Source: Scolanthus callimorphus
Lineage: Eukaryota > Cnidaria > Anthozoa > Actiniaria > Edwardsiidae
Direction of reading: 5' to 3'
NCBI GenBank assembly: GCA_033964015.1
Contig: CM066913.1
Span: forward strand, 26,810,790-26,874,789
DNA length: 64,000 bases
In this document: piece by piece, positions 20,800 through 32,339 of the stretch
Position numbering within the stretch: the first letter of the stretch is position 1
Layout: each line of letters begins with the position of its first letter
Made by a program: the position numbers and the translations under genes
The notes under the pieces: model-generated
Told to the model about the DNA's origin: nothing
What the model saw: only the letters and a program-made list of their open reading frames with translations
Database searches by the model: none

Positions 20800-22048
20800 T
20801 TTAATCTAAATAAAACCCTGTTTGTACAGTGTATAACATAATTTTGTTTTCCACAGGGAATGGGCATACTTCTACTAATCACAATGACTTTGTAAATAGT
20901 GAATGAAATTCTAGCAAACAACATGTACTATACTAAATACATTATTCATTTGTTTTCCTATTGTTACTACTGGCACTGCCATTTGGTAGTAAATTACACA
21001 GTCCATGCATGTTGAAAGTCAAGTGTTTAGAGCCAATTCAACAGAATTAAATTTACTGTAATACCATATTTTTTTGCTAGAAAATAATTTTTCAGTACCA
21101 TAAGTCAATATCTTGCCGCTTGGAAGTCCAAGGTACTAAGGTGATCACCAAGACTCCAATACCATTAACCAGTTTCGGGTTGCAGCACTTTTGCCTTAGA
21201 TTTTCCTTGTGTCGATTTTGGGAGTGTTTTTATATCTCGTTTGCAAAAAGCTGAGAAGGCTTAATTAGCCTTCGTTGTTAGAAAACACGACTAAGTCGTT
21301 CTTAAAGGACTAATAATAGAATTCTAGAGATCTTTAGTTAGGGTCGCATATAAGCTAAACACGTTGAGTTGTTACTAGGCTCGCGACCTATCACTCAGAT
21401 TCAAGAAAAGTCGACATGCTCGAAAAAAGAAACAGCGAATTTTAGGAATTTTACCTTCATCCTGAGTAGCTTTTCCCCCGTGTAGGAATAACCTGAATGT
21501 AAATCTGTTCGGAACTTGTGAATGTCCTGCCATCTCCCTATAAACAGTGCTCTTATCCAGCAGTGACTTTGATCCACGAATCGAATTGTTTTAACGACTT
21601 GCCGCCATTGACTCTCCAAACAAATTAATTCTCAAAGTATGACCTTCTTGACTCACGCTACTGCCGTAATGTACAAATGTAGCGTCTCGCAGTTACTTTT
21701 ACCTTTCGACAAAATTCTGTACCATTATAAATTCCACTGTTTTGTGAAAGAAAGGGCGAATAAACAATCTCTGCCGCAATAGCAGGATTTGCGCTAAAAA
21801 GTTTAAGCCTTCTTGTCAGAAGAGGAAATTTCTTCAGACACTCGTAGTCCCTGGCCCATAGCAGGATTTGCGCTGAAAAGTTTAAGCCTTCTTGTCAGAT
21901 AACAGGAAATTCCTTCAGACACTCGTAGTCCCTGGCTTTTTGTAAACATACTTTTCAGTAGAACAGTTCTGCAGTCGCTTGGAAGAATGGTTTCGATCAA
22001 AAGACTCTTGATATATTTTCAAGCAGATTGCTCGAGAATAATTCACCA
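20800..22048. other. Unassigned stretch with one 78-bp tandem duplication
   Basis: GCAGGATTTGCGCT-AAAAGT, TTAAGCCTTCTTGTCAGA, then TTCAGACACTCGTAGTCCCT occurs twice at about 21781-21857 and 21859-21938. No protein similarity is recognised in the rest. Confidence 0.5.
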
Positions 22049-23103
22049 TTAGTATATACTACACGGGAACCTCCATAGATCGCGCGTTTTGATTGGTTCG
22101 CTATCTCGGGATAATGCCACAATATTCCGAGATCGAAAGCATTATCCCGAGATTGAGAAGCCCGAGTGCAAGTGGTTCGGATATTTTTACTTTCTAAAGG
22201 AACTATCTGATTCGAAATGCAACGGAAAAATCCTTCTCAATTAACTTATGTTGTCTCTTTAGTTTTTCAAGGTGAATCAGAGAGAGAATGTATTTCTTGA
22301 ACTTCGAAAATGTGCTGTTCTTGTTTTTCAATTCTTCGGAATCACAGAGATCGATGATTCGTTCACGGCACTTTTGAGAGACGAATTACATTCACAACAA
22401 CATATTAATTAAGGCAATTTGTCGAAAACATATCTACTTTGCCGAACATTTACATGTACCTGTAGGTTGGAAAGGACATTAAATCGTAGAAGCGAGTCAT
22501 TGAGTGCAGTTTAAGAGAGAATTTCAGTTAAGCCTACCGCCGACTTGTTGATTCGCTTGCCCCACGAGCCATCCGACATCAAACGTATTTAAAGTGGTCT
22601 CTCTTTTTATGAACAAGGTCTTCCTCGTTGTCCCAGAGTTTGAAGAGGTTCATTTCCCAAATTTCTGTTTGAATATTCCAAACGAATCTTGAATTTCTCT
22701 GCCACCAGGTTGAAAAATATAGTCATCCATCGGTGGTGAAATGGCGACCAAAGGCGCCAAAGTGTTTTCAGCGAAGCAACTCTGCAGTTTCACAATCCAT
22801 AATCCAAGGCACAAAATGCGAATTTATCCCTTGAATCCATCCTTGCAACCTTCCAAAAACTTAAATCGTTTATCGTAGTCGATATTAAGGTTTTAAAAAC
22901 AAGTATTTTCTAGCGTTTTTGCTTCTCTAAAACAGCAGCAAGTTTCCACCATGTGTTCAGTAGCCGAATGCTTGTAGAGAAGTCTGACGTAATGTCACGT
23001 GCGTGACAAACGTCACGCATACAGAAAGAGGCTACAAAATGTCGGCAAATGCCACATTTAGTGTCGTTCGGATATTTTTGTGTTCCCGTGTAGTATATAC
23101 TAA
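22049..23103. mobile_element. TAGTATATACTACACGGG element, copy 1 (1.05 kb)
   Basis: TTAGTATATACTACACGGGA begins at 22049 and its inverse TTCCCGTGTAGTATATACTA ends the element near 23103. Inside the left end, ATCTCGG-ATAATGCCACAATA and CATTATCCCGAGATTG form a smaller palindrome. Interior blocks such as TCTCAATTAACTTATGTTGT and ACGTAATGTC-CGTGCGTGAC recur at the same relative places in copy 2 (53992-55412). No transposase frame is present, so it is non-autonomous. Confidence 0.88.
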
Positions 23104-23126
23104 AACAATTATTCTCCTCAGGCTCA

Positions 23127-23187
23127 GTGAATAGTGGCGAATAGTCCCCTCGACCTCCGGTCTCGGGGACTATTCGCCACTATTCAC
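23127..23187. repeat. 23-bp palindrome arms around a short loop
   Basis: GTGAATAGTGGCGAATAGTC (plus CCC) at 23127-23149 is mirrored at 23165-23187, followed by TTCGCCTTCGGCGAA. The same TATTCACTTCGCCTTCGGCG is found next to copy 2 of the preceding element (55424-55443), so it belongs to another repeat family into which these copies may insert. Confidence 0.7.
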
Positions 23188-23360
23188 TTCGCCTTCGGCG
23201 AATAATTGTTAAATATTGAGCAACCTCCTATCCCCCCCGGCCACGACAACTCACCCCTCCCTGCCCCCGTCACTCGACCGGCGGCGCCACCCCGACAAAT
23301 CACCCCTCCCCCCGTCTAAAAAAAAAACGTCACTCGACCGCTGCGCATGTTGTGACGTCA

Positions 23361-23702
23361 CGCCTGTGACGTCAGGCTTCAGGAAGCACACACGCTCGCT
23401 CGACGTTCAAAATTCAGTCGTATCCCTTTGCGCCCGTTCCCGCCTGTGATACTTTGGGTACCCTGTGGATATCACGCCTGTGACGTCAGGCTTCAGGAAG
23501 CACACACGCGCGCTCGACGTTCAAAATTCAGTCGTATCCCTTTGCGCCCGTTCCCGCCTGTGATACTTTGGGTACCCTGTGGATATCAGGCCTGTGACGT
23601 CAGGCTTCAGGAAGCACACACGCGCGCTCGACGTTCAAAATTCAGTCGTATCCCTTTGCGCCCATTCCCGCCTGTGATACTTTGGGTACCCTGTGGATAT
23701 CA
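23361..23702. repeat. 114-bp tandem repeat, 3 units
   Basis: Units begin CCTGTGACGTCAGGCTTCAG at about 23363, 23477 and 23591 and end TTTGGGTACCCTGTGGATAT. Each carries a palindromic TGACGTCA-like core. The 105-codon open frame at 23428-23745 is a by-product (114 is a multiple of three). Confidence 0.92.
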
Positions 23703-23784
23703 TACATGCGCTACATTTGCCATCGTTGGGACGCTCTTTTCTTAGGTATGGTGCTCCGCTCTGCGGCCTTCGGCCGCTAAGGAG

Positions 23785-24895
23785 CTCCGCTATTAATTAT
23801 TTCTGGAAGCCTTAAATTTCTGTATCCCAAGGCATTCAGCCAATGCAAGCACGACAGAGCCTTTGCCCGGATAAACCAGCTAAGATACAGAGTACAATTT
23901 AACATATTAATTATTTCTGGAAGCCTTAAATTTCTGTATCCCAAGGCATTCAGCCATGCAAAGCACGACAGGGCCTTTGCCTGGATAAACCAGCTAAGAT
24001 ACAAAAAAAACAGTTTAAGATAATTATTTTTGAAAGCCTTCAATTTCTGTATCCCAAGGCATTCAGCCATGCAAGCATGACTGAGCCTTTGCCCGGATAA
24101 ACCAGCTAAGATACAGAGTACAATTTAAGATATTAATTATTTCTGGAAGCCTTAAATGTCTGTATCCCAAGGCATTCAGCCATGCAAGCACGACAGAGCC
24201 TTTGCCCGGATAAACCAGCTAAGATACATAAAACAGTTTAAGATAATTATTTTTGAAAGCCTTAAATTCTGTATCCCAAGGCATTCAGCCATGCAAGCAC
24301 GACAGAGCCTTTGCCCGGATAAACCAGCTAAGATACAGAGTACAATTTAAGATATTAATTATTTCTGGAAGCCTTAAATTTCTGTATCCAAAGGCATTCA
24401 GCCATGCAAGCACGACAGAGCCTTTGCCCGGATAAACCAGCTAAGATACATTGAGTACAATTTAAGATATTAATTATTTCTGGAAGCCTTAAATTTCTGT
24501 ATCCCAAGGCATTCAGCCATGCAAGCACGACAGAGCCTTTGCCCGGATAAACCAGCTAAGATACATAAAACAGTTTAAGATAATTATTTTTGAAAGCCTT
24601 AAATTTCTGTATCCCAAGGCATTCAGCCATGCAAGCACGACAGAGCCTTTGCCCGGATAAACCAGCTAAGATACAGAGTACAATTTAAGATATTAATTAT
24701 TTCTGGAAGCCTTAAATTTCTGTATCCCAAGGCATTCAGCCATGCAAGTACGACAGAGCCTTTGCCCGGATAAACCAGCTAAGATACAGAGCGTACAATT
24801 TAAGATAATTATTTCTGAAAGCCTTAAATTTCTGTATCCCAAGGCGTTCAGCCATGCAAGCACGACAGAGCCTTTGCCAGCCAAGATATCGATCA
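23785..24895. repeat. 112-bp tandem repeat, 10 units with higher-order dimers
   Basis: The anchor GGCATTCAGCC occurs at 23831, 23945, 24058, 24171, 24280, 24393, 24508, 24618, 24731 and 24843 (the last as GGCGTTCAGCC). Units contain GGAAGCCTTAAATTTCTGTA, GCAAGCACGACAGAGCCTTT and CGGATAAACCAGCTAAGATA. Two variant joints alternate: GAGTACAATTTAAGATATTA and AAAACAGTTTAAGATAATTA, giving roughly 224-bp dimers. The short frames here are artefacts. Confidence 0.93.
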
Positions 24896-24899
24896 ACTA

Positions 24900-27330
24900 T
24901 ATCCTCCATATCGATCCAATCCCCAACAGAATATTTCTCCTTAAAATGTTAAGAATCTTCCAACTAATTTCATCTCGTTTGGTAGCGCAATTCCATTGCA
25001 CTAGGCTTCGTCGGCCATGTTTGTTTCGGTATTTGCGCGGTCCCAGGACTGACTTCCAGAACAAGAATCGATCGTAAGTCTATATCAGCCATCCTACCCT
25101 TGACAGGTCATTATTATTCCTCTGAATGGTAGATGACCAGAATCCATGGTGCCTTTGCATATTTGGAAAACGTCTCTAGCCGCCGCCACGAGGCCAAATA
25201 TCAACTGGTCAACAATTATACGTTTACAAATTCCGATTGTTAGCCGTCTAGATGAATTGATTGTTCATACGTCCCGGATAACTTGTTTGATGATCAAAGT
25301 TAACTCAGTGAAGTGTGATTATTACGGGTACTCTAGAAAGTGAATGCTAGCGAACGGAGCTCTAAGATCGCTCCCCTCATTTAACCTCGTGATTCGCATT
25401 TCAGCGCATGTCCTCTGAAGTCCAGCCCTCGAAATAAACATGATAAACAGAGCTTCGCTTCATGACCTGATACTGACACTGTAGTAAACACGCAAATCTC
25501 ATTACTAAATGAAACCGCAAATCTCCTACTCGAAGACAGAGTTTTTATTGGACTATGACATCAGCCATAACAACCGTAGTGGGCAAAAATCGAACTTCCG
25601 GAAACGCTCTGGCTCGTTATGGCCAACCACAGAAATAGGCGACAGGGTCCAAGGCACATGACAGTAACTTCCCGCTATCACCGGGCGCACATTTAAACCG
25701 GTTCGCTTCATACAATGAATACAATCAGTCCTTGCTTGGTAAATTTATAATTAACCGGACCTCGATGTAACGATATGTTCAATGGTTTCGCCATTATATC
25801 GATAAAAAAAGGGAGTACGGATACAACGATACCCCGATTTTACGATACAGTTTTCCCGCTCCCTTGGACTGGAAGCAGCGAGGTGGTGTACATTTAGACA
25901 ATGCGCCATTTTTTGCAGTTAAAATCAATTTTTAAAGCATCGGTTTGCAGTAAGCTCATTCTCTAAGCATAAGTCTATGCACCTAATACTCAACTTTCCC
26001 TGGAAAAATAATATTTGTGAAAAGAGTTTTTTAAGATCGAAAAATCATTATAAATATCTATGTTTTTATGCAAATTTGCATGTCCCAGCGTCACACGTTC
26101 AGCGCCTGGTGTAAAAATATTTTTACTTATTTCTTCATGGATAAAACATACAACGCAAAATTTGCCATAAATCGAAGTTCCAATCCTAAATGAAATAAAT
26201 TATATGGTATTTTCTTCAATATATGCATCTTCTTCGATATTATTAGTGAAAACGTCTTTGCCATTTTCGTGTCCCAAAAATTTGATAATTTTAGCGTATT
26301 TCAGGTTTTTTAGATTTATTGTCAAAATAAGCAACGCCGCAATGAAACAAACTGAGCCAACTGTGGTCTATAGATTTTATGTCGAAATGTGGCATTCTGA
26401 CTGAGATCGGAAATACGTTCTTGGAAATATAAAATTTGGAAGTTTACTGAAAGCATTGTCCCCCACCAAAATTTAAAGCATAATAATACGACCGGGGTTC
26501 GCATTTCCTCTAATTTATAGATAACCATAAGCCTTATTGCACTAAAAAACTACAGATGTGTGGTCTAGTAAAATTGCAGCCGGACTTATAGCCTATTTTG
26601 AGAGAGTTTAGGAATGGCGTGAAGTTTACTGAAAGTTTTGTCCCCCACTTCATAAAATTTGCATATCTAAACAAACGACAGCAATTGTGACTGCTACCGA
26701 AGTTTGTTTCTAATTTCTTCGTTTACATTTAAAAAAATTCAAGGTTTTTTGCTCAAACTATTTAAATACATACATCTGAGATTTCATTCGCACCGATTAG
26801 GTAGATTTCGGCTATATCACACGAGATTTAAAACCCACAATGTTATTTTTGTAATTTATGCAATTTGGAAGAAATTCATTACAGTTTAGAAAAAGTTCTT
26901 CATTTTTTCTGTTTTTCAGATAATTTAAGCGCGCGATTACTTTCACATTTATCGCAAATGTTTATTCAAGGCAATAGGTATCTTAGTAGATTTGAAGCGT
27001 TGTCTGTATTTTGTAAAAAAATACACTGCCATTGCGTGTTTTTAGTTGACTCTTCGGTCTGTTATGGCATGTATCTCACGTGCTATACATACACAGAAAG
27101 GCAAGCCACTTTGCAAGAAACATGCAATTGATCGTTATATGTGTTTACATGTTTTTGTTTAAATTGACGCTTCCATGGCAACGAAATGGCGGCCCTCCAT
27201 TTTTTGAGTTGAAGAATCCACCCAGACATTGCAAGATACTTTTCGCAATACCAACGCCAATAAGATCAGACTATAAGTTTGAAGTAATAGGCCAAGAGCG
27301 TTTCGAAGACCATTTTTTTGTCAAGAAAAT
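24900..27330. other. Unassigned AT-rich stretch
   Basis: No convincing exon. A 20-base block ACTGGAAGCAGCGAGGTGGT at 25868-25887 recurs inverted at 27878-27897 and directly at 60865-60884, so a dispersed element contributes. The rest is low-complexity AT-rich sequence. Confidence 0.4.
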
Positions 27331-27332
27331 TT

Positions 27333-27485
27333 AGCGTAGTCAATCAAAGTCGTGAGCCAATCAGATCCTTTCCTAGTTTCGCCTAGTGCGACATGTCTGT
27401 TGCGACATGTCTCGAAAAACAAGTCAAAGGAGTGCACTGAACAAGGATCCGATTGGCTCACACGATTGTGATTGACTACGCAGCA
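27333..27485. repeat. Imperfect inverted repeat of about 36 bases
   Basis: GCGTAGTCAATCAAAGTCGT plus GAGCCAATCAGATCC (from 27333) is mirrored by GGATCCGATTGGCTC plus ACACGATTGTGATTGACTAC (27447 on). It is probably a 150-bp MITE. Confidence 0.7.
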
Positions 27486-27827
27486 AACTTAACTGCCAAA
27501 GGCTCACTAGATTGGAGCCTACAGGGTCGGGTGTTATCAGAAACAATTGCAAATGGATTTCTAAAAGAAAGGTATTTATTATAAACGTTGTGACTGGTGA
27601 TTTTTCCAACTGTTATGTACCGTTCGAATTTTTGATATTTGGAGAATGCAAGTGGTTTTTTTTTGCAAAAGAAAGGAATCTTGCGTTTGACTAGTTACCA
27701 GGCCCCACCCAGTAAGGAGATAAAATTGCTCATATTATCAGAAATATTTATCAAAATCAGTTGAAAAGTAGATAATTCGACGTATTTCTCTATAAACCAT
27801 AGTGCAAAGTAGCCAAATGCAAAACGT

Positions 27828-27900
27828 TATAAGTAAAGAAAAATACGTCGCAAAACTCGCATGTGACAGTATTGAGTACCACCTCGCTGCTTCCAGTCTT
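27828..27900 (-). repeat. Dispersed repeat block shared with 60864-60935
   Basis: On the minus strand, GACTGGAAGCAGCGAGGTGG is followed by TACTCA, ACATGCGAGTTTT and GACGTATTTTTCTTTACTTA, the same order as on the plus strand at 60864-60935. A shorter part occurs at 25868. It marks one end of an unidentified dispersed element. Confidence 0.6.
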
Positions 27901-28689
27901 GGCATATCATAAAATCGGGATTCCACTGTACCCACTTCTACGACAGCTTTTTGTGTCTTTCTATATTCCCTATGGAACCATCAGCTAGGGGCTCGTCGAG
28001 GTAGAGCATAAACTCGAACACTGGTTGAAGTTCGTTCGCGGCCCGCTCCGCATTCGATTCCGCTTCTTGGTGAACTTGCCATATTTTCGGCGGTCCAATC
28101 ACGTAGCGAGTTCGATCGATGACGGGGAAACTCGCTACGCGATTGGCCGTTGAAAATGTAAACAGCGCTGCAACCTGGAGCAACGGTTTTCCTGGGGCCA
28201 AAGGGCTCTGACTTCGCAAGTCGGTGAAAGCGGCTTGTCGACGTTCAACGGAAAAATACCGAAATTTAAAGTGTTCGGATGTTTTAATCGAGACAGCGCT
28301 GCTTTGTAGGAAATCTATGCAAGACGGTTCTCCTGGTGTAATTAGGGTGCCGATCGAGTGGCGATTTATCGAAGAAATTCGGTCGCAATGTGAGGCGTTC
28401 GAGATTCTTGTTTGGAGCCTTCACCTCTGGTTAGGGGTGTCTGGTGGAACCCTCGGAAATACTCTTCAACGCCTCTAGACGACAACAGGCCAACCTATGT
28501 CCTCTACTTTTATTTGCCATCAAATTTACCAGGACTCAATGACGTATAGCAATTTAGCGAGTTTATCGATTACTCTTATACAAAGCCACATAAACACCTT
28601 AAATATCGCCAAGCCAGAATACACTCTTTTTTTTATAAGAACGTATAATTTTCAGTTTCGCCCCATGTAAGGTAAATCAAGCAGATCTT

Positions 28690-28815
28690 GTATTCCGGAA
28701 TTCCAGTCTTAGGATTCCGGATTCCAACCTACTGGATTCCGGATTCCATACCAGTGGATTCCGGATTCCATACCAGTGGATTCCGGATTCCATCACTCTC
28801 AAAGAATCTGGATTC
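28690..28815. repeat. GGATTCCGGATTCC minisatellite
   Basis: The unit CCATACCAGTGGATTCCGGA is repeated with variants. The flank CGCCCCATGTAAGGTAAATC lies just upstream (about 28660). A related array at 30396-30516 has the flank in opposite orientation (ACCTTACATGGGGCG, 30512-30530), so the two could be the ends of one element of about 1.9 kb. Confidence 0.75.
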
Positions 28816-29189
28816 CAATATTTCTTTATCTGAATAAATTTTTGAATAACAGTTTTTAACACTGCCAGGCTAATTTTGGCTGCTTTATCTCGGAGTAATA
28901 ATTCAGATTTACACTAAATTAAATGTATTTTGCTGTTTACTTTTGACCGTACACAACCGGTAATTGTTCGCACCATATAAATATCATTGAATTATTTCAA
29001 CAACTGCTATACGAAACAGGCCTGGCCAGGGAGGTACTTCAATACTGGATACCCGATATGTTTTCTCTAAGATACCAAAATACCCACAAATTTGAACAGC
29101 ATTAAAATACCGAATACTTAAAAAAGTTTCGCAGGAGCGGGAGGTCGACAAAGCTGCGATTGAGGGAGTCGTTATGTGTTTTTTGTGAG

Positions 29190-30395
29190 AGTAAGGGACC
29201 GTTCATTTTTTATCAGGGAGAGGGGGCTGGTGGAAATGAGGGGGGGGGGGTCACCCCAAAAAATACGGCCTCAAAGGGGGGGTCACCCAAAAAAAATACA
29301 AGCACATAACAGGGAGGAAACGAAAAGTTTGTATTTTTTACAGCATCCAATATGTTTGTTACATGTTTCAACTCGCTTATATGTTTCTAATTTCACTCAA
29401 TACTTAATAAAAATTTCGGCGCGCTTCGCGCGCATGCAGAATTTAACATATAATATGCACTGATAGGCCTGCCGGGCAGTCTCTATGTTTGAAAGAACAC
29501 ACCTTAGGTAAGCATGAGTTCAACGTTTAGTCATTTGGGCCGCGCTTCAAGCACATGAATAATAATAATTTCTTCATTTGTGGAGCGCATGAAAAATATT
29601 ACCTAAAGGCTCAGGAGCCCTCTTCACTAGGAGCTTTCATATAACCTATATAATTAGCGTATTTCCTGGGCTCCTGACAGGCTTTGTTTACTATACACAA
29701 AAAACCATCTACCCTTTTTCTGAGGCTTGATGAAATGCGGTTATCAAAAGTTGGGGGATGGGGGAGTTTGTTTCTCCTGGCCAAGATGCACGTTGTTGTA
29801 ATGACATTCGTAGTGATTTCATTGCATGAGTTCTCAAAAACCATATTGTTCATATTATGTGATTCCGATGCGCGCGTAGCGCGCCGAAATTTTTAGCGTA
29901 CTCAGTTGAGAGAACTAGACTTATGAAAAGCGCAAAAATATGTGAGTTGCTGCAATAACTTCTTTGAAAATTTATTGTGCTCTCCTCTTTCAGGGCTTTA
30001 AGGTTCCAGAGATTCCCCCTTACTCGCCCAAAAATGTCCCCTGTCGCTGAAATTTTTAGTGTACTCAGTTGAGTGCAGAACTAGACTTATGAAAAGCGCA
30101 AATGATATAGGAGTAAATGAATCAAAAAATAAATTGACATTACGATTACAGGTCGTTACGGGAAGGAGAGGTTATTACTGACAGGCCTCAGGGCGAAGAA
30201 AACGCGCCTGGCAGATTACGTTTTCAAAATGGCGGAAATTAATTTATGCAAGGACATGGAGCAAGAAAACGAGCTATTTACAAGGGGCTTTCTGGCAATC
30301 AGAAAGCTCACAAATTTTTAAAATGGATAGTATATCTTTTCCTCACAACTCGTGTGAAGAAATGCCCGACGTTTAAAAAATAAAGGAAAGGACAC
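29190..30395. other. Unassigned repeat-like stretch
   Basis: AAGGGACCGTTCATTTTTTA followed by a G-rich tract at 29193-29280 resembles the end of the element at 794-1347 (GGGACTGTTCGTTAATT). ATTTTTAG-GTACTCAGTTGAG...AACTAGACTTATGAAAAGCGC occurs twice (29890-29938 and 30051-30100), a local duplication of about 160 bp. There are no recognisable genes. Confidence 0.4.
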
Positions 30396-30516
30396 TTGGA
30401 TTCCGGGTTCTCAAGGCCTTTGGATTCTGGATTCCTGCTATATGGATTCCGGATTCCATTCTACGGATTCCGGATTCCAAAGCTAACAAAAGTCGGATTC
30501 TGGATTCTGGATTACC
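30396..30516. repeat. GGATTCCGGATTCC minisatellite, second array
   Basis: This array is related to the one at 28690-28815 (GGATTCCGGATTCCATTCTA and variants). The translation of this block is meaningless. Confidence 0.75.
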
Positions 30517-30685
30517 TTACATGGGGCGATCAGTTGAGGCTCGGCCGTTCTTATTTTTGGAGCAGTTTGAGGCTGGAAATGTTCTTACGGATGTTCTTAC
30601 ATTTCAGACACGTCGGAGGTTGAAATATGATAGATCTTATAGAAGGATACATACTAATGAAGTATTTAAGAGTTTATAAATTACA

Positions 30686-31698
30686 TTATTATATGGCAAC
30701 GATAGTACGCGCGCTCTGATTGGCTAACGAGCGGGCGTAACTCTCCGTAACGCCCACGGGCATTATGGAAATTCTTAATGCCCGCTCGCAGTTCACGACT
30801 GACAAAAATTCATCTCCTTGAAATAACACAAATTCAAAAGATCGATTTTCAGCGAAATTCACAACAAGAATACTTGACACAGTATAACACAATTCTAACT
30901 TGTGACAAGAGGAAAATAAAGGCCTGAATATCAGAAATGACCTGTTTACAAAAGCAGAGCCAAAAAGTTACTCTAAGAAATTCGAGTCTTTCCGGAGAAA
31001 ATGAGAACTTAAGGGAGTCAAAATAGCAGCAAAAGGTAAAAGCTACATGTAAAGTCAAAATTTATTGGGAATTCAATAAACTTGAGAGCTAAAAATAATA
31101 ACAGAAAGCGAGTTCAAAAACAATGTGCTTACCGATAACTGATAGTGAAGTCGTTGATTTCTTTCTCTCTCCTTCTCCTCGAGTTAAATTCATTCTTACT
31201 TGACGTTTGCTTTTGCACAAAAGCCGGCTAAAATAACCATCGCAATTTTCTGGAGGATAGCTTGTGAAATAGCTTCTTCAGGTTTAACTCTTCTTCCGTA
31301 TTTTATAAGGCCTTTTCTAGTGCAAAAGTAGCAATGTTTTCCCCAATGGTGCTAAAAAAAAGTTGAGCTGACGTCGAAGACTTGCTTCCCAGTTGCTTGC
31401 CGTTTGAAACTTCTGTAACTCCCTCAAAAGTTTCCCACAAATGACTAAACAACATTATAAAATTCTGTAAAAGAAAGGATTCCGAAGTATCTGACATCCA
31501 TAAGAGATTGATTACTTTAGAGCATGTCTGGCGTGGTTTGCACACACGGGTTTTGTTCTATCAACTTGACTCGGCGAATATGAACAGCTCTGAATGAACT
31601 CGAGCGCGACGCGGGCGCGTGTCTGAGTTATTTCGGCGGGAAAATGAACGAGGCGACTTCCGGTTCGTAAAAGTTTGAAAAAAAGTGCCATATAATAA
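30686..31698. mobile_element. ATATGGC element, copy 1 (1.01 kb)
   Basis: The 13-bp ends TTATTATATGGCA (30686-30698) and TGCCATATAATAA (31686-31698) are perfect inverses. The left end continues CGATAGTACGCGCGCTCTGA, shared with copies at 49259 and 58519. It is non-autonomous: no transposase frame is seen. Confidence 0.8.
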
Positions 31699-31850
31699 AC
31701 AACTTACTAACCTCGACCGTTCGGGCATTACGTGAAATATCAAACCTCGGTTTTGGCGTTCAACCTCGCTATCGCTCGGTCGATACGCCAAAACCTCAGT
31801 TTGATATTTCACGTAATGCCCTCACTCTCGGTTAGTAAGTAGTTAATATT
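31699..31850. repeat. Large palindrome abutting the ATATGGC element
   Basis: AACTTACTAACCTCGACCG, GGGCATTACGTGAAATATCA and CGGTTTTGGCGT are mirrored by ACGCCAAAACCTCAG, TGATATTTCACGTAATGCCC and CGGTTAGTAAGTAGTT. An analogous but different palindrome abuts the right end of copy 2 (52637-52775), so this may be the true right terminus of the family. Confidence 0.75.
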
Positions 31851-31938
31851 GAAGGTCGTTATTATTAACACATTTGATTCTGGATTTTAGAACGCATCAC
31901 TGAAAATAAATCTATTTTGCTCGTATCTGAGGCTCAGA

Positions 31939-32299
31939 CCCCGTCCACACTACACCGTTTTCAAACGAAAATGTATACTTTTTGCTCCGATTTGCGTCCA
32001 CACGTTTTCGTATCATTTTCGGCCGTTCACACTACAACGCGTATTCGTACGAAACCGCTCTTATGCATTCAGTGGGCATGCTCAAACAAGCTCGAGGCAT
32101 GCACATTTCGATCTGTTGGCCTGCGAAGTGGTCGGGTTTGCTGTGGCGACGTCATCGTTTTCAGATAGCATCGTTTTCACCCGTCCACACTAGAAAACAC
32201 CGTTTTCAAACAGCTCCGTTTTCAAATCACTCCACTCTGGAGAGCGTTTTCGGATTGATCCGTTTTCGGTATCGTTTTCGGCGTTGTAGTGTGGACGAT
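31939..32299. mobile_element. MITE with CCGTCCACACTAC ends
   Basis: CCCCGTCCACACTACACCGT at the left is mirrored by GCGTTGTAGTGTGGACG at the right (to about 32297). The interior repeats CGTTTTC / GAAAACG and CGTCCACACTA motifs several times. It has no coding capacity. Confidence 0.75.
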
Positions 32300-32339
32300 A
32301 GCCGTATCAGGCTGAACGTTCTTATAAAAAGGTTCTTAT

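Noticed and set aside
19560..20809. Numerous 65-173 codon frames on both strands
   Set aside because: All fall in the 375-bp satellite and repeat the same peptide pieces; these are artefacts of repetition.
23785..24895. CRISPR-like regular array
   Set aside because: Repeats are about 112 bp with no unique spacers and the host is eukaryotic; it is a satellite.
28020..28219. 93-codon minus-strand frame (MRSQSPLAPGKPLL...)
   Set aside because: It includes a local inverted repeat (CACGTAGCGAGTT / ACTCGCTACGCG) and has no recognisable domain, so it could not be supported as a gene.
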